From Clostridia bacterium (GTDB taxonomy: Bacteria; Bacillota; Clostridia; Oscillospirales; CAG-272), in NCBI GenBank assembly GCA_017621695.1, contig JAGASP010000062.1:1-53022 (forward strand): a stretch of 53,022 nt of DNA, given 5' to 3'. The notes beneath the pieces were generated by a model that did no database searches, had not been told where the DNA came from, and saw nothing but the letters and a program-made list of their open reading frames with translations. Shown piece after piece: positions 8,521 to 17,677 of the stretch. A program made the translations under genes and the position numbers. Position 1 is the first letter of the stretch, and the number at the start of each line of letters is the position of its first letter.

Positions 8521-10632
8521 ATGAAACACACCTGCTATGCTATGCTCGTTCTATGCCTGACGCTATTGCTCTTATTTGCCTCCTGTACTTCGCAGGAGCA
8601 AGAGGCGAGCACCCTCTCCGATACGTCCCCTGCAACACAGCCTGCGCAGACCCTTGACGTCGGGGCTGAATCAGACGCACACACCGAGCACATCACCGAG
8701 GAGGAATCCCTCCCCTCCCCTATTGACACCCATCTCCCCGAAACCTCGGTTTCCGCAGATAGCGGCGCAGATGCCGAAACGCTCCCTGCCGAGCCTGATC
8801 CCAAAGCGCTGATGGATACGCTTTCCTCGAGTATTTATACCTCCCCGTCTCCTTTACTCGGAGTGGCCGGATTCGGCAATCCCTCCAACGTCGGCATTGT
8901 GGAAAGCCAAATGAATGAGATCCGCTACCCTGCTCCTGCAGACAGCGAATGCGCAAAGGTCTTTCGCGCAGCTGATTACGGTGTCACTCCCGAAAACGCG
9001 GATAATTCCCCTGCCCTGCGCGCCCTCATCGCCGAGGCCGCAGCATGCGAGGGCATCAAAAAGATCGTCTTTTCCGAGGGTGTCTACCGTTTTTCGGAAA
9101 CCGTATATTTCCGTAACCTTTCCGACCTCTACGTTTGCGGTGAGACAGAAAACACGCCTTACACCTTCCTCATGACCCGATGGACACCCGGCATTGAGGT
9201 TTCGGGCTGTCGGAATATCCATTTCAACGGCTTTACCTTTGACTATGAGATTCCCACCGCCATCACGGGCTCTGTTGTGGATTCGGATGTAGGCGCAAGA
9301 ACCGTCACCATTTTGGTAGACGAGCCGTATGATCTTACGTACAGCGGCTATAACGGCGGGCGGGTAAATTACGGCTCCTACATGGAATTTTTCTATGACG
9401 AGGCCGCCGGTGTTTACACCCCCGATTATGACGGAAATCTTTGGTACAACAGCACGGGTGACGGCATCCGCAACATCCGAGACGGCGTATATGACCCCGC
9501 TACCCGCCGTCTCACGCTTTCCTTCAGCAGCATCAAGCCTGTCAAGGAAGGCACGCGGGTCAACGTGGCTTACACCATGTACGAGTATTTCGGCTTTTAC
9601 GCATCGGATTGCAAGGATCTTTACATGGAGGGTGTGACCTTCAACCATACCGCGGGTATGACCATGGGCGCAAATTATGTGGAGAATATATCTGTCAACC
9701 GTATGCGCATCACACCCCCCGCAGGCTCGGACAGACTCATGACGGCCACCGCCGATTGTCTCCATTTCGGAAGCTGTACGGGAAAGATCACGGTTTCCAA
9801 CAGTTATTTCTCCCACTCCCATGATGACACCATGAACGTCAAGGGTGCATACGTCAAGGTGCAATTCTCTGACGCGCAAGCCATTGTTTACGATCCCGGC
9901 ACGGGTACACTGGATGTCAAGATCGGGGACACGCTGGACGCTTACGAGGTAGCGACCTTCCGCTATCTCGGATCCTGGACGGTCACGGGCACAGATCCCG
10001 CGACACATACCTATACCGTGGCCGAAACCATTGCAGAAGATCTCGCAGGCGCTTTGCTTTGCAACGCCTCCACGAGTCCTTCCCTGACCGTGGAAAATTG
10101 TTTCATCGGTGACAAGCGCAACCGCGGTATGCTCATCCAATGCCGTGAGGTGCTCATCCAAAACTGCACCTTCCGAAATATTCTGCACGGTGCCATTCAG
10201 ATCCTCAGCGTAGCCGATATTTTTGCCGAAGGCATTATGCCTCGCAACGTTACGGTCACAAATTGCAAATTCTTGAACAATACCGTCACCGACGTGGATA
10301 TCTTCACCTGGGGTCCCGCAGGTACATCCTCCGGCACCATCACGGGTGTAAGCGTAGCACACAACTTCTTTTTCAATTCGGAGTCCTATGCCGTGCATAT
10401 GCTGGGCGCGGGACAATCGTCGCTCACGGGAAACCTTTTCTGTGACGTGAACCGCGGAAGGGCTGTACATATTCGCATCTCTGAGGACATTACCATATCC
10501 GACAACTACGCTTACTTTACGAGCAATCTCCGCAAGAGCATTTACAGCATAGAAAAAAGCTGCGAGAACGTGAGTCTGTCGGGAAACATCACCGAAGCCA
10601 AGAACGGCTTTGTGGAAGAAACGGAAACCTAA
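8521..10632 (+). CDS. Secreted lipoprotein with right-handed beta-helix domain
   Basis: A 703-residue surface lipoprotein. Residues 1-22 are a signal peptide with lipobox LFASC (Cys22). Residues 23-100 are a Ser/Thr/Glu/Pro-rich linker, as in other lipoproteins of this window. The rest has the look of a right-handed parallel beta-helix (DYGVTPENADNSPALRA near its start is typical of pectate-lyase-3/epimerase-like folds, followed by repeated short strands with N-C-x-F ladders). Such proteins are lyases, hydrolases or epimerases of polysaccharides, often pectin or uronate-rich glycans. That would suit the divergent uronate operon. Catalytic residues cannot be named. The ATG at 8521 has a perfect RBS; the further-upstream ATG at 8419 is upstream of the promoter. 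Confidence 0.8.
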   Translation: MKHTCYAMLVLCLTLLLLFASCTSQEQEASTLSDTSPATQPAQTLDVGAESDAHTEHITEEESLPSPIDTHLPETSVSADSGADAETLPAEPDPKALMDTLSSSIYTSPSPLLGVAGFGNPSNVGIVESQMNEIRYPAPADSECAKVFRAADYGVTPENADNSPALRALIAEAAACEGIKKIVFSEGVYRFSETVYFRNLSDLYVCGETENTPYTFLMTRWTPGIEVSGCRNIHFNGFTFDYEIPTAITGSVVDSDVGARTVTILVDEPYDLTYSGYNGGRVNYGSYMEFFYDEAAGVYTPDYDGNLWYNSTGDGIRNIRDGVYDPATRRLTLSFSSIKPVKEGTRVNVAYTMYEYFGFYASDCKDLYMEGVTFNHTAGMTMGANYVENISVNRMRITPPAGSDRLMTATADCLHFGSCTGKITVSNSYFSHSHDDTMNVKGAYVKVQFSDAQAIVYDPGTGTLDVKIGDTLDAYEVATFRYLGSWTVTGTDPATHTYTVAETIAEDLAGALLCNASTSPSLTVENCFIGDKRNRGMLIQCREVLIQNCTFRNILHGAIQILSVADIFAEGIMPRNVTVTNCKFLNNTVTDVDIFTWGPAGTSSGTITGVSVAHNFFFNSESYAVHMLGAGQSSLTGNLFCDVNRGRAVHIRISEDITISDNYAYFTSNLRKSIYSIEKSCENVSLSGNITEAKNGFVEETET

Positions 10633-10644
10633 GAAGGAGCCATC

Positions 10645-11478
10645 ATGTTTGATTCTGATTTTTACAGCGATCTGCACGTGCACACCAACCGCTCCCTGTG
10701 CGCGCCAAGAACCACCGAGCCATCCACCTATCTTCCCTACTGTGAAAGCGAGGGCATCCGCCTCATCGGCATATCTGACCACGTCTACCCTACGGAAATG
10801 ATCCACGCGTTCGGATACAAGGACGAGACAAGGCTCAGCCGTTTACTGTCGGTGCGTCCCGCGCTCAGAGAAGCGGAGGATGCCTCCAACGTCCGTTTTC
10901 TGTTCGGTTGCGAGATCGACTATTTCCCCTGTGTAGGCCATCCCTATATCTCCCCCGAGGAAAGTCTGCAGTTTGACTACGTGCTGTTTGCATCCAGCCA
11001 TATTCTCAACTATCCGCATATGTATACTACATACGACCTCTCCTCTCCCGACGTTCTCAGGCGGCTGACGGTGGAGCGCTTTGTGGCGACGTGCAAGCTG
11101 GATTATCCTGTTCCCATGGGCATTTGTCACCCCTTATACCCCATTTGCAGTCCGCACCAATGTGAGATCATCGACGGCATTTCGGACGACTGTCTCAAGG
11201 AGTGCTTCTCTATGGCCAAGGAAAAGAACATCAGCATTGAGATCCACGCCTGCCTTTACCGCCAGGATACGCCGCTGAACGCTGACGGGCTTTCGGATCG
11301 CTATTTGCGGATCCTGTCGGTGGCCAAGGATTGCGGCTGTAAATTTCATTTCGGATCCGACGCGCATGATCCCAAAGCGTTTGTGGGCAGTCACGATATG
11401 CTCCGCAAGGCTGCGACGTTGCTCGGCATCACGGGGGATGATCTTTGGGACGTGGCCAAGGGAATTCTGCAGAGATAA
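10645..11478 (+). CDS. PHP-domain phosphoesterase, histidinol-phosphatase-like
   Basis: A 277-residue PHP-superfamily protein with the metal-binding set expected: HVH at residues 11-13 (DLHVHTN), an internal ISDHVYP His, IEIHA, and a C-terminal GSDAHDP motif. Family members hydrolyse phosphoesters; several are histidinol phosphatases (HisJ), but many PHP paralogues act on other substrates. It lies 12 nt after the beta-helix lipoprotein gene with a GAAGGAG site, so it is co-transcribed. That context argues against a dedicated role in histidine biosynthesis; no his genes are near. Substrate unknown. Confidence 0.8.
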   Translation: MFDSDFYSDLHVHTNRSLCAPRTTEPSTYLPYCESEGIRLIGISDHVYPTEMIHAFGYKDETRLSRLLSVRPALREAEDASNVRFLFGCEIDYFPCVGHPYISPEESLQFDYVLFASSHILNYPHMYTTYDLSSPDVLRRLTVERFVATCKLDYPVPMGICHPLYPICSPHQCEIIDGISDDCLKECFSMAKEKNISIEIHACLYRQDTPLNADGLSDRYLRILSVAKDCGCKFHFGSDAHDPKAFVGSHDMLRKAATLLGITGDDLWDVAKGILQR

Positions 11479-11490
11479 TTTCAGACAAAT

Positions 11491-11539
11491 AAAAATACCA
11501 ACCCTTGCTTCCCTTTCGGGAGGATGGGTTGGTATTTTT
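11491..11539. terminator. Bidirectional rho-independent terminator
   Basis: A 14-bp perfect stem (11491-11504 with 11526-11539) begins with A5 and ends with T5, so it can stop the PHP gene from the left and the PAP2-like gene from the right. Confidence 0.9.
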
Positions 11540-11553
11540 ATATTCCGTTTCGA

Positions 11554-12216
11554 TCACAGGAGCGAGACAATGAGGGCAACCAGCGCCAGGGAAAGGGGGC
11601 TGGAGAGAGAGCCCCAGATAAATTCCTTGACGGTGTGTCTGCCCATATGCACCGACGCCCAGAAAATGACGGCGTAGAGTGCAAGGCTTGCCACAATGCA
11701 AACGGGGGGCAGGAAGTAACATACAAGACCGATGGGGCCTGCGATACTGCAGGCGTGGCCGCTGGCTCGGACGCGGATGACCTTGTTCATCACGGTCAGG
11801 ACGATGACCGACAAAAAGTACGTGCCGAACACGATGAGCAACGGGCGGCTGACGTGTGCAAGAAGCGCGTAGAGCATACCGCCACTGTAACCGACAAAGG
11901 ACAGAAGGAAAGCGAGGTTGCGCTGCCCGTCTCTGCCTTTCTTCCGTATGGAGGGGATCACGGCGGAGATAGGATAGGCCATCAGGGGAATGATGGCTAA
12001 GAAAAGGAGGGTGCAAAGGCTTTCACCAAAGCCCGAAAACACATCGGTTCTCAGGGTAGACAACAGAATGATGAGGGTGCCGACCATGACGGGGGGGACA
12101 GTCACAACGCGGATGATTTTGGCAAGCACATAGAGCGCTTTGTGGTGGGTGCGGCGCAGAACACGCGTGTCTTGCGTTTTTTGCGCGGGTCTCGGGATTT
12201 CCATAGGTTCTTTCAT
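11554..12216 (-). CDS. PAP2-superfamily-like membrane phosphatase
   Basis: A 220-residue integral membrane protein with about six hydrophobic segments. Two PAP2-like motifs are visible: RASGHACSIAGP (compare PSGH) and SVHMGRHTVKEFIWG (compare SR-x5-H-x3-D-x2-G), with Glu in place of the usual Asp in the third motif. Known relatives dephosphorylate lipids such as undecaprenyl or phosphatidylglycerol phosphates; the weakened motif makes the activity uncertain. ATG at 12216 is chosen because AAGGAG lies 6 nt upstream; an earlier in-frame ATG at 12279 lacks a site. A single-gene unit. Confidence 0.6.
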   Translation of the reverse strand: MKEPMEIPRPAQKTQDTRVLRRTHHKALYVLAKIIRVVTVPPVMVGTLIILLSTLRTDVFSGFGESLCTLLFLAIIPLMAYPISAVIPSIRKKGRDGQRNLAFLLSFVGYSGGMLYALLAHVSRPLLIVFGTYFLSVIVLTVMNKVIRVRASGHACSIAGPIGLVCYFLPPVCIVASLALYAVIFWASVHMGRHTVKEFIWGSLSSPLSLALVALIVSLL

Positions 12217-12338
12217 GGCGGGCTCCTTTTTGGCGGGAATGATACGGCTCGTGCCGGGTACGAGATCAGTATACCCCAATCACACCGAAAAAGTCAACCT
12301 ACTCACACGCAGAGCAACTGAACGCATGGTTTTCTTGA

Positions 12339-12366
12339 AGTAGAGCCGAAAAAAGTTGGCTCTACT
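12339..12366. other. Hairpin in the 331-bp gap before proC
   Basis: Perfect 9-bp stem (12339-12347 with 12358-12366) and 10-nt loop, without a following T-run. The gap 12217-12547 otherwise holds a probable proC promoter (TATAAT at 12505-12510 with a poor -35 box) and no gene that I can support. Confidence 0.5.
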
Positions 12367-12547
12367 CACGGTAGAATCCATTGGTGCAGAAAGGTTTTTC
12401 GGCATCCTCAAATTATTGTGACGGGTGTGCCCGAAATCAATGGCGAAGCAGAAAATATTTCAAAAAACTTCCCGTATGTTCATACAAAAATCATAATTAC
12501 ATGATATAATTATATTTTGTAGAGAAACTCGCACGGAGGACTGACAC

Positions 12548-13357
12548 ATGGCAAGAAAAATCGGCTTTATCGGCGTTGGCAACATGGCAAGCGCCATCAT
12601 CGGCGGTATTACCTCGAGCAAGGGCACTGTCGCATTTGAGGACATTGTGCTTTACGATTTCTTCCCCGAGAAATGTGCTGCGTTTGCCGAAAAAGGCGCA
12701 CAGGTCGCTGTCTCCGAAGCGTCGGTTGCCCAAAGCAGCGACGTCATCGTGCTGGCCGTCAAGCCCCAAAATTTTCCCGAGGTTCTCTCTGCTCTTTCGG
12801 ATGTGGATGGCATCAGCCAAAAGCTGATCGTAACCATTGCCGCAGGGATCACGGTAGAAACCGTTTCCTCTGCCCTTCACGGTGCGCCTGTCATCCGCGT
12901 GCTTCCCAACACTCCGATGCTCATCGGGATGGGGGTCAGCGTGATCTGCCGCAGTGATGTCGTCGGCAAGGATGACTTTGATTTTGTGGTTTCCATGTTC
13001 GAGGCTTCGGGAAGCGTGGTGCTCATTGACGAGGCTGAGATGAACCGTTATATTTCGGTAACCTCCTCTTCCCCTGCATATATTTTTGCTGTTATCAAGG
13101 CCATTTGTGACGGTGCTTCGGCACAGGGTCTTGCGGGAGACACGCTCATGCCGGCAGTATGCGACATGGTGATCGGTGCGGCGACCCTTCTCAAAGAAGG
13201 CGGCAAGACCCCCGATGAGCAGATCGCTACCGTGACCTCCAAGGGCGGTACAACAGAGCGTGCCATGGCAGTTTTGCGCGAGCAGAACTTGTACGGAATG
13301 TTTGCGGATGCCATGCAGGCCTGCACGGATCGCGCCGAAGAGCTCAGCGCAAAGTGA
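12548..13357 (+). CDS. proC: Pyrroline-5-carboxylate reductase
   Basis: Last step of proline synthesis: reduces 1-pyrroline-5-carboxylate with NAD(P)H. The 269-residue protein has the family's N-terminal Rossmann motif (GFIGVGNMASAI, residues 5-16), VLAVKPQ, the RVLPNTP block and the C-terminal dimerisation region ending in a SKGGTTERA motif, which is the ProC signature. Length is normal. Start supported by GGAGGA 7 nt upstream. proA/proB are not in the window; it stands alone. Confidence 0.95.
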   Translation: MARKIGFIGVGNMASAIIGGITSSKGTVAFEDIVLYDFFPEKCAAFAEKGAQVAVSEASVAQSSDVIVLAVKPQNFPEVLSALSDVDGISQKLIVTIAAGITVETVSSALHGAPVIRVLPNTPMLIGMGVSVICRSDVVGKDDFDFVVSMFEASGSVVLIDEAEMNRYISVTSSSPAYIFAVIKAICDGASAQGLAGDTLMPAVCDMVIGAATLLKEGGKTPDEQIATVTSKGGTTERAMAVLREQNLYGMFADAMQACTDRAEELSAK

Positions 13358-13500
13358 TCCTCTCTTTTACACATATTTCTTGATGGACGAGCGTACAGTA
13401 TAATGATGCATGATCTTTTGAAGCGCGGTCTCAGCCAAACGCGATTTCAGAGGTGAATACCATTATATAAGAAAGGCCCCTCAGGGGTACAGGTCACGTC

Positions 13501-14187
13501 ATGGAGCATTTGCCCCCGTCCTCTCACAACAGGGCTCTTTCCCCGGAAAAGCCCTTCGTATCCATACCCGTTCCTCCCGCAGATCATCCCGTATCCTTTA
13601 CTCCGCAGAAACGACGCCTGTCCTCCGTCGGTTGGGTATTTTGGGCGCTTCTCTTTGCGGTTTTGGGGTTCGGTATAGGCCATTTTCTGATACCGCACGT
13701 TCCGTCGGATACCGTTGTACAGACGCTGGAGGCGCATCTTCCACCCACCGACACACCGCTGTCGATCGTTTTTTTACGGTTGCTGGTTGCCTCTGTGCCA
13801 ACAGGCTTGCTTTTGTGTTCAGCGGCACTCACAGGATTTTCGGGAACGCTTATATCCCTCGTGCTTTGCTTGCGAGGCTTGATCGAGGGATTTAGTATTT
13901 ACGCGCTCTTCGCTATGCTGAAAGGAACGATTTCCTCTCCCGCGATCCGCTTTTCTCAAAGACTTCTGCTTTTTTTCATCCTGTGGACAGCCCTTCGTTG
14001 GGTCATCCGCCTTTGTCTTGCCGTCAGCGCACGGCGCACAGCAACGGCATACTTTTTTGCAAGCAAGGGCACCCCCACCGCCATGCGTCCTCTGCTCATG
14101 CGACACCTTGCATATTCTCTCGGTGGTTTTTTGGTAGCCGCCGTGGGATGCCTCGGTTACAGTATCTGCATTTTACATTTTGTCTGA
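13501..14187 (+). CDS. Hypothetical polytopic membrane protein, weakly SpoIIM-like
   Basis: A 228-residue protein with a 45-residue basic, proline-rich cytoplasmic N terminus and about five hydrophobic segments (about 45-65, 85-105, 110-140, 155-175 and 195-228). The arrangement and the central small-residue-rich pair of helices recall the SpoIIM/DUF95 sporulation proteins, but no motif settles it. It precedes the DUF624 gene by 44 nt on the same strand, so both may form a unit. The RBS is weak. Function unknown. Confidence 0.55.
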   Translation: MEHLPPSSHNRALSPEKPFVSIPVPPADHPVSFTPQKRRLSSVGWVFWALLFAVLGFGIGHFLIPHVPSDTVVQTLEAHLPPTDTPLSIVFLRLLVASVPTGLLLCSAALTGFSGTLISLVLCLRGLIEGFSIYALFAMLKGTISSPAIRFSQRLLLFFILWTALRWVIRLCLAVSARRTATAYFFASKGTPTAMRPLLMRHLAYSLGGFLVAAVGCLGYSICILHFV

Positions 14188-14231
14188 TCGTCCCTTCCTG
14201 GGGCAATATATAGAAAAGGAACATAAAAAAC

Positions 14232-15230
14232 GTGAAAAAGAAAAAGCTTACCCTCCTCGATCCCCTGCGAGACGGCCCCGGCGTCCAAAAAGGCGAGGAT
14301 ACGACCCCCAATCTCAAATTTTTCTTTAAACAGTGGAAGAGAAAATTCTGGAAGCTGATCTCCATCAACCTCCTCATGCTCGTGCAGATCCTTCCCTTCG
14401 TTGTGATCTTTTTATTACAGATGGCAGGTCCCAAGGAGCCTTCCATGGATCATCCCCTGTATGCGCCGCTCATGGGTGCACATTTTATCCATCCCTCTAC
14501 CGAAGGTGCGACGTTGCTTTCGGGCGTTGCGAGTCTGAATCTTACGCTCCCCACGGCCAATACCCCTGTCAATTACGTATTCTTCGGATTGCTTCTTTTC
14601 CACGTCATCACCTACGGTTGGCAGAAGGTCGGTTCAACGTATCTCATGCGCAATCTGGTGCGCGGTGACGGCGTGTTCATTTTCTCGGACTTCTTCTACG
14701 CGATCAAGCGTAACTGGAAGCAAGGCTTTGTTTTGGGTCTTCTGGACTGCATTTTCTGCGGAGTCCTGTATCTCGACATCCAGTATTTCGCGGTACTGCC
14801 CCCTACAGCCTTCAACAACTTCATGTATTTTGCCATCATCGCGCTCATCATCATTTATGCGGCGATGCGCTTCTACACCTATCTTATGCTGGTGACGTTC
14901 AACATCAAGATCTCCAAGATCTTCAAGAACGCTTTGATCTTCACGGTATTGGGTATCAAGAGAAATCTGATGGCGGCGCTGGGAATCTTTTTGCTTGCCG
15001 CTGCGATGGTTGCTTTGGCGATCGGATTTATGCAGATCAGCACAAGTCTGCTCGGTGTTGCGATCATCATTCCGTTCCTTTGCTTTTTGGCATTTGCGGC
15101 GTTTATGTATACCTATGCGGCATACCCTGTCATCAAGCGCTATATGATCGATCCTGTTCCCTCCAAAGCCCCTGCCGCTACGCCTACTGCTTCGCATGAT
15201 GCGGACGGAGATACGGCAGATGAGGCATGA
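14232..15230 (+). CDS. DUF624 (YesL-type) membrane protein
   Basis: A 332-residue membrane protein with GTG start. After a basic N terminus there are about six transmembrane segments; the diagnostic DUF624 stretch is the cytoplasmic FSDFFYAIKRNWKQG near residues 155-170, followed by the middle hydrophobic block. It ends in an acidic, Ala-rich tail. DUF624 proteins often accompany sugar ABC transporter or glycan operons, but their function is not established. Followed by a strong terminator. Confidence 0.75.
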   Translation: MKKKKLTLLDPLRDGPGVQKGEDTTPNLKFFFKQWKRKFWKLISINLLMLVQILPFVVIFLLQMAGPKEPSMDHPLYAPLMGAHFIHPSTEGATLLSGVASLNLTLPTANTPVNYVFFGLLLFHVITYGWQKVGSTYLMRNLVRGDGVFIFSDFFYAIKRNWKQGFVLGLLDCIFCGVLYLDIQYFAVLPPTAFNNFMYFAIIALIIIYAAMRFYTYLMLVTFNIKISKIFKNALIFTVLGIKRNLMAALGIFLLAAAMVALAIGFMQISTSLLGVAIIIPFLCFLAFAAFMYTYAAYPVIKRYMIDPVPSKAPAATPTASHDADGDTADEA

Positions 15231-15256
15231 TTTTCCCTGATAGAGCATAGAAATTT

Positions 15257-15295
15257 AGCCCTGCACCTTCCGATGGTTGGTGCAGGGCTTTTTTT
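15257..15295 (+). terminator. Rho-independent terminator after the DUF624 gene
   Basis: Perfect 11-bp GC-rich stem (15257-15267 with 15279-15289) and a run of seven T. Confidence 0.92.
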
Positions 15296-15316
15296 GTGGG
15301 TGCCTCATTGGGGCGG

Positions 15317-16183
15317 TAAATTGTTGCTTAGGCGGCAGTGCCGCCGGCCAATATCGCGTGGCACTCTCCAAGGCAAGGGTGCATCACCCGACAAGGGGTT
15401 GGTCTTGTAAATTGTTGTTTATCTTCCTATCAACTTTCTTTCCTCGTCGAAAGAAAGTTGCAAAGAATCGCCGCTCAGGGCAGAACCTACGGTTCTCCCC
15501 AAGACCCCAACTCCCTCGTGACGCACGCCGCTCCCCGATAGGAAGTGGAGCGGCTATCGCGTGTTTTTTGTCAGCCAACGCCGACGGCCCGCCCCTGCGG
15601 CGGAGCGCCTTGGGGCTCATCAAAAAGCCGTTTTGAAATCTTATGTTGGTCAAAACGTAATCTTGTACGAGTCGCGTCCGTGAACCCACAGTTCTGACAG
15701 CGAACGGAAACGGGATACTGATTTTTTACAAAAAACGATAACGCTGACAAGAGTTTTTTATATACACGTAGTTTTCTACCGTACATGATCTTACCTCGAA
15801 AGGTCAGAGCGGTAGCTTCAATATTTGAAGAAACACTTGGAATTATTCGACCAACTCCCCACCTGTCAACCGACGCGGTATGAGCCCCAAGGCGCTCCGC
15901 CGCAGGGGAGGGCATCCGCTGGTGGCTGACACATGACACGCTGTTGCAGTCCCCCTCCCTTATCGGGGGACTGCGAGCGTCACGAGGGAGTTGGAGTCCA
16001 GAGGAGAACCGTAGGTTCTGCCTTTGGTGGCGGTTCTTTGCAACTTTCTTTCGCCACGGAAAGAAAGTTGATGGGAATATAAACAACAATTTACCGCCAC
16101 ACTGCCCATCGGGTGATATATTCCGCCACGGAGAGTGTTACGCGAGCGTTGGCCGGCGGCACTGCCGCCTAAACAACAATTTA
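15317..16183. repeat. Composite inverted repeat with TAAATTGTTGTTTA boxes
   Basis: Two direct boxes at 15317-15330 and 15408-15421 (91 bp apart) face two inverted boxes at 16080-16093 and 16170-16183 (90 bp apart). The 90-bp unit between boxes contains the hairpin GGCGGCAGTGCCGCC. The interior (15422-16079) is itself a long imperfect inverted repeat: 15431-15540 matches 15962-16073 in reverse, each end with a CAACTTTCTTTC hairpin, and a further part near 15570-15630 matches 15880-15935. ORFs in it are by-products of the repeats. It has the form of a non-autonomous transposable element. The rest of the 15296-16360 gap holds no gene that I can support. Confidence 0.85.
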
Positions 16184-16360
16184 CCGCTATACTCACCTTC
16201 GGGCAATGAACATAACCGCCCAATGTCTCCCGTGATCCCATATCCGTCAGCGACAAATTACCAGAAATTTAGGGGTACCATTTTGCGGCGGTTTGGATTA
16301 TAATATAATAAACAATCCCCCGCGTCTCCTCAGATCGGGGACACACCGAAGGAAGGCTTT

Positions 16361-17104
16361 ATGGAACTGATTCTGATCGACAAAACCAAACTAAAAATCA
16401 TGCTGACTGCCCCCGATATGCAGCATTACGCGCTGGACACCTCGCGCTTGGAGGGAGTGTCCTGCACCGACACCCATACCCGAGAAGTATTTCGGCACAT
16501 TTTCCACGATGCCGAGGAAAAAACCGGGTTTCATACGGAGGGGGAAAAAATACTGGTACAAATGTATACCTCCAAATGCGGCGGATGTGAGATTTTTGTG
16601 ACCAAACTGGAAAATCCCCCTCTCCTATCCGCCGATGCGAGCCACTCGGACAAGGGGTTGTCCCACGGAGAAAGTGCGCTCATTCGCCGTGCCCTTGCCT
16701 GCCAGGAAGAATCCCCCCTATCACCTTCCCCAAAGGAGGAAGCCGCCGTGCAACATCTCACGTCAAGCGAAACAGATCCTATCATCCCCACGCATAGCAA
16801 GAGTCTGCGAGATATTGTTGTCACGGTCAAAGATCTGGATACGCTGTTGGCGCTTTGCCGCAGGCTTCTCTCCATCGGATATGAAAACCGCAGTCGCGCG
16901 TACATAGAAAAAAAGCAGACACCTCCCACATATCATCTGTGTCTGGAGGTGCCTGACGGAATTTTTTATTCGCTGGATGAAAAGCACGCTTTTTTGAAGG
17001 AATACGGCAACGTAAGCTGTAGCCGTCACGCGTCCCTGCTACTGACTGAGTATGGCCAGATCTTGTGTGAGCAGGATGCGGTATCTGTTTTAGGAAATCT
17101 GTAG
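16361..17104 (+). CDS. mecA: MecA-family adaptor protein for ClpC
   Basis: The first 85 residues match the MecA N-terminal substrate-binding domain: MELILID-type start, an acidic helix around HIFHDAEEKTGF, and the closing GGCEIFVTKL. A poorly conserved linker (about 90-145) leads to a C-terminal domain (SLRDIVVTVKDLDTLLALCRRL, about 148-247) of the kind that binds ClpC. Known MecA proteins deliver competence and other regulators to ClpCP for degradation. 247 residues is slightly longer than usual. GAAGGAAGG lies just before the ATG; AT-rich promoter-like sequence is at 16300-16316. No clpC or com gene is near. Confidence 0.75.
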   Translation: MELILIDKTKLKIMLTAPDMQHYALDTSRLEGVSCTDTHTREVFRHIFHDAEEKTGFHTEGEKILVQMYTSKCGGCEIFVTKLENPPLLSADASHSDKGLSHGESALIRRALACQEESPLSPSPKEEAAVQHLTSSETDPIIPTHSKSLRDIVVTVKDLDTLLALCRRLLSIGYENRSRAYIEKKQTPPTYHLCLEVPDGIFYSLDEKHAFLKEYGNVSCSRHASLLLTEYGQILCEQDAVSVLGNL

Positions 17105-17134
17105 GAATTTTTTTCGGAGGGCTACAGGTCAGCA

Positions 17135-17677
17135 CTACAGAATGTGACGATGCTCAAAGCGACGCAGGAGCCAGCCGCTGATGAGTCCGACAAGCACGCC
17201 GCTGAGGCATCCCGAAACCAAAAGGATGGGCAGATACCACACAAGTCCTGCGGTTTCCATCATTATAGCCGCGCAAAGGATCTGCCCGACGTTATGGGAA
17301 ATACCGCCCGCGAGGCTGACACCAACGGGAGAAAAGAGCGGAAGCCGATACAAAAGGAGCATCACGGCAAGGCTGAGAATCGCCCCCGCCGCGCTGTAAG
17401 CAAGGATCATGGCGTTACCGAACAGCCACGCATTCAAACCAATGCGCACAAAGCAGGTAAATATCGCGGCCTTGGGGCCGATACGGTAGAGGGCAAACAG
17501 GGTGACGATATGGCAGAGCCCCAGCTTGACACCGGGAATACCCACCGAAAAATGCAAGACCATTTCCACATAGCTGAGAACGAATGCAACCGCCACCAAA
17601 ACGCCCATCAGCGCCGCTGTTTTAGCGGCGTTTTTTGATTTGGTCAAAGGAGACTTCTTATGCTTCGGATGCTTCAT
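17135..17677 (-). CDS. Gx transporter family membrane protein (HepS-I/ECF S-like)
   Basis: A 180-residue protein with a Lys-rich cytoplasmic N terminus and about five transmembrane helices, containing the small-residue pattern GIPGVKLGLCHIVTLFALY typical of the Gx transporter family (once annotated as heptaprenyl diphosphate synthase component I). Such proteins regularly occur with NusG_II proteins and ApbE in flavinylation-linked clusters, exactly as here, and may import a flavin or quinone-related compound; that is not proven. ATG at 17677 chosen (GGGGG site); it overlaps the NusG_II gene by 20 nt. Last gene of the rnf transcription unit. Confidence 0.75.
   Translation of the reverse strand: MKHPKHKKSPLTKSKNAAKTAALMGVLVAVAFVLSYVEMVLHFSVGIPGVKLGLCHIVTLFALYRIGPKAAIFTCFVRIGLNAWLFGNAMILAYSAAGAILSLAVMLLLYRLPLFSPVGVSLAGGISHNVGQILCAAIMMETAGLVWYLPILLVSGCLSGVLVGLISGWLLRRFEHRHIL

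Noticed and set aside
8854-10806. Long open frame (650 codons) antisense to the beta-helix lipoprotein gene
   Set aside because: It mirrors the codon structure of the plus-strand gene, has no ribosome site or family features, and the sense gene has signal peptide, promoter and RBS.
15571-16089. Open frame with a CQNCGF motif inside the composite repeat, considered as a TnpB zinc-ribbon remnant
   Set aside because: Only one Cys pair, ends are made of the inverted repeat arms, and no other transposase motif is visible.
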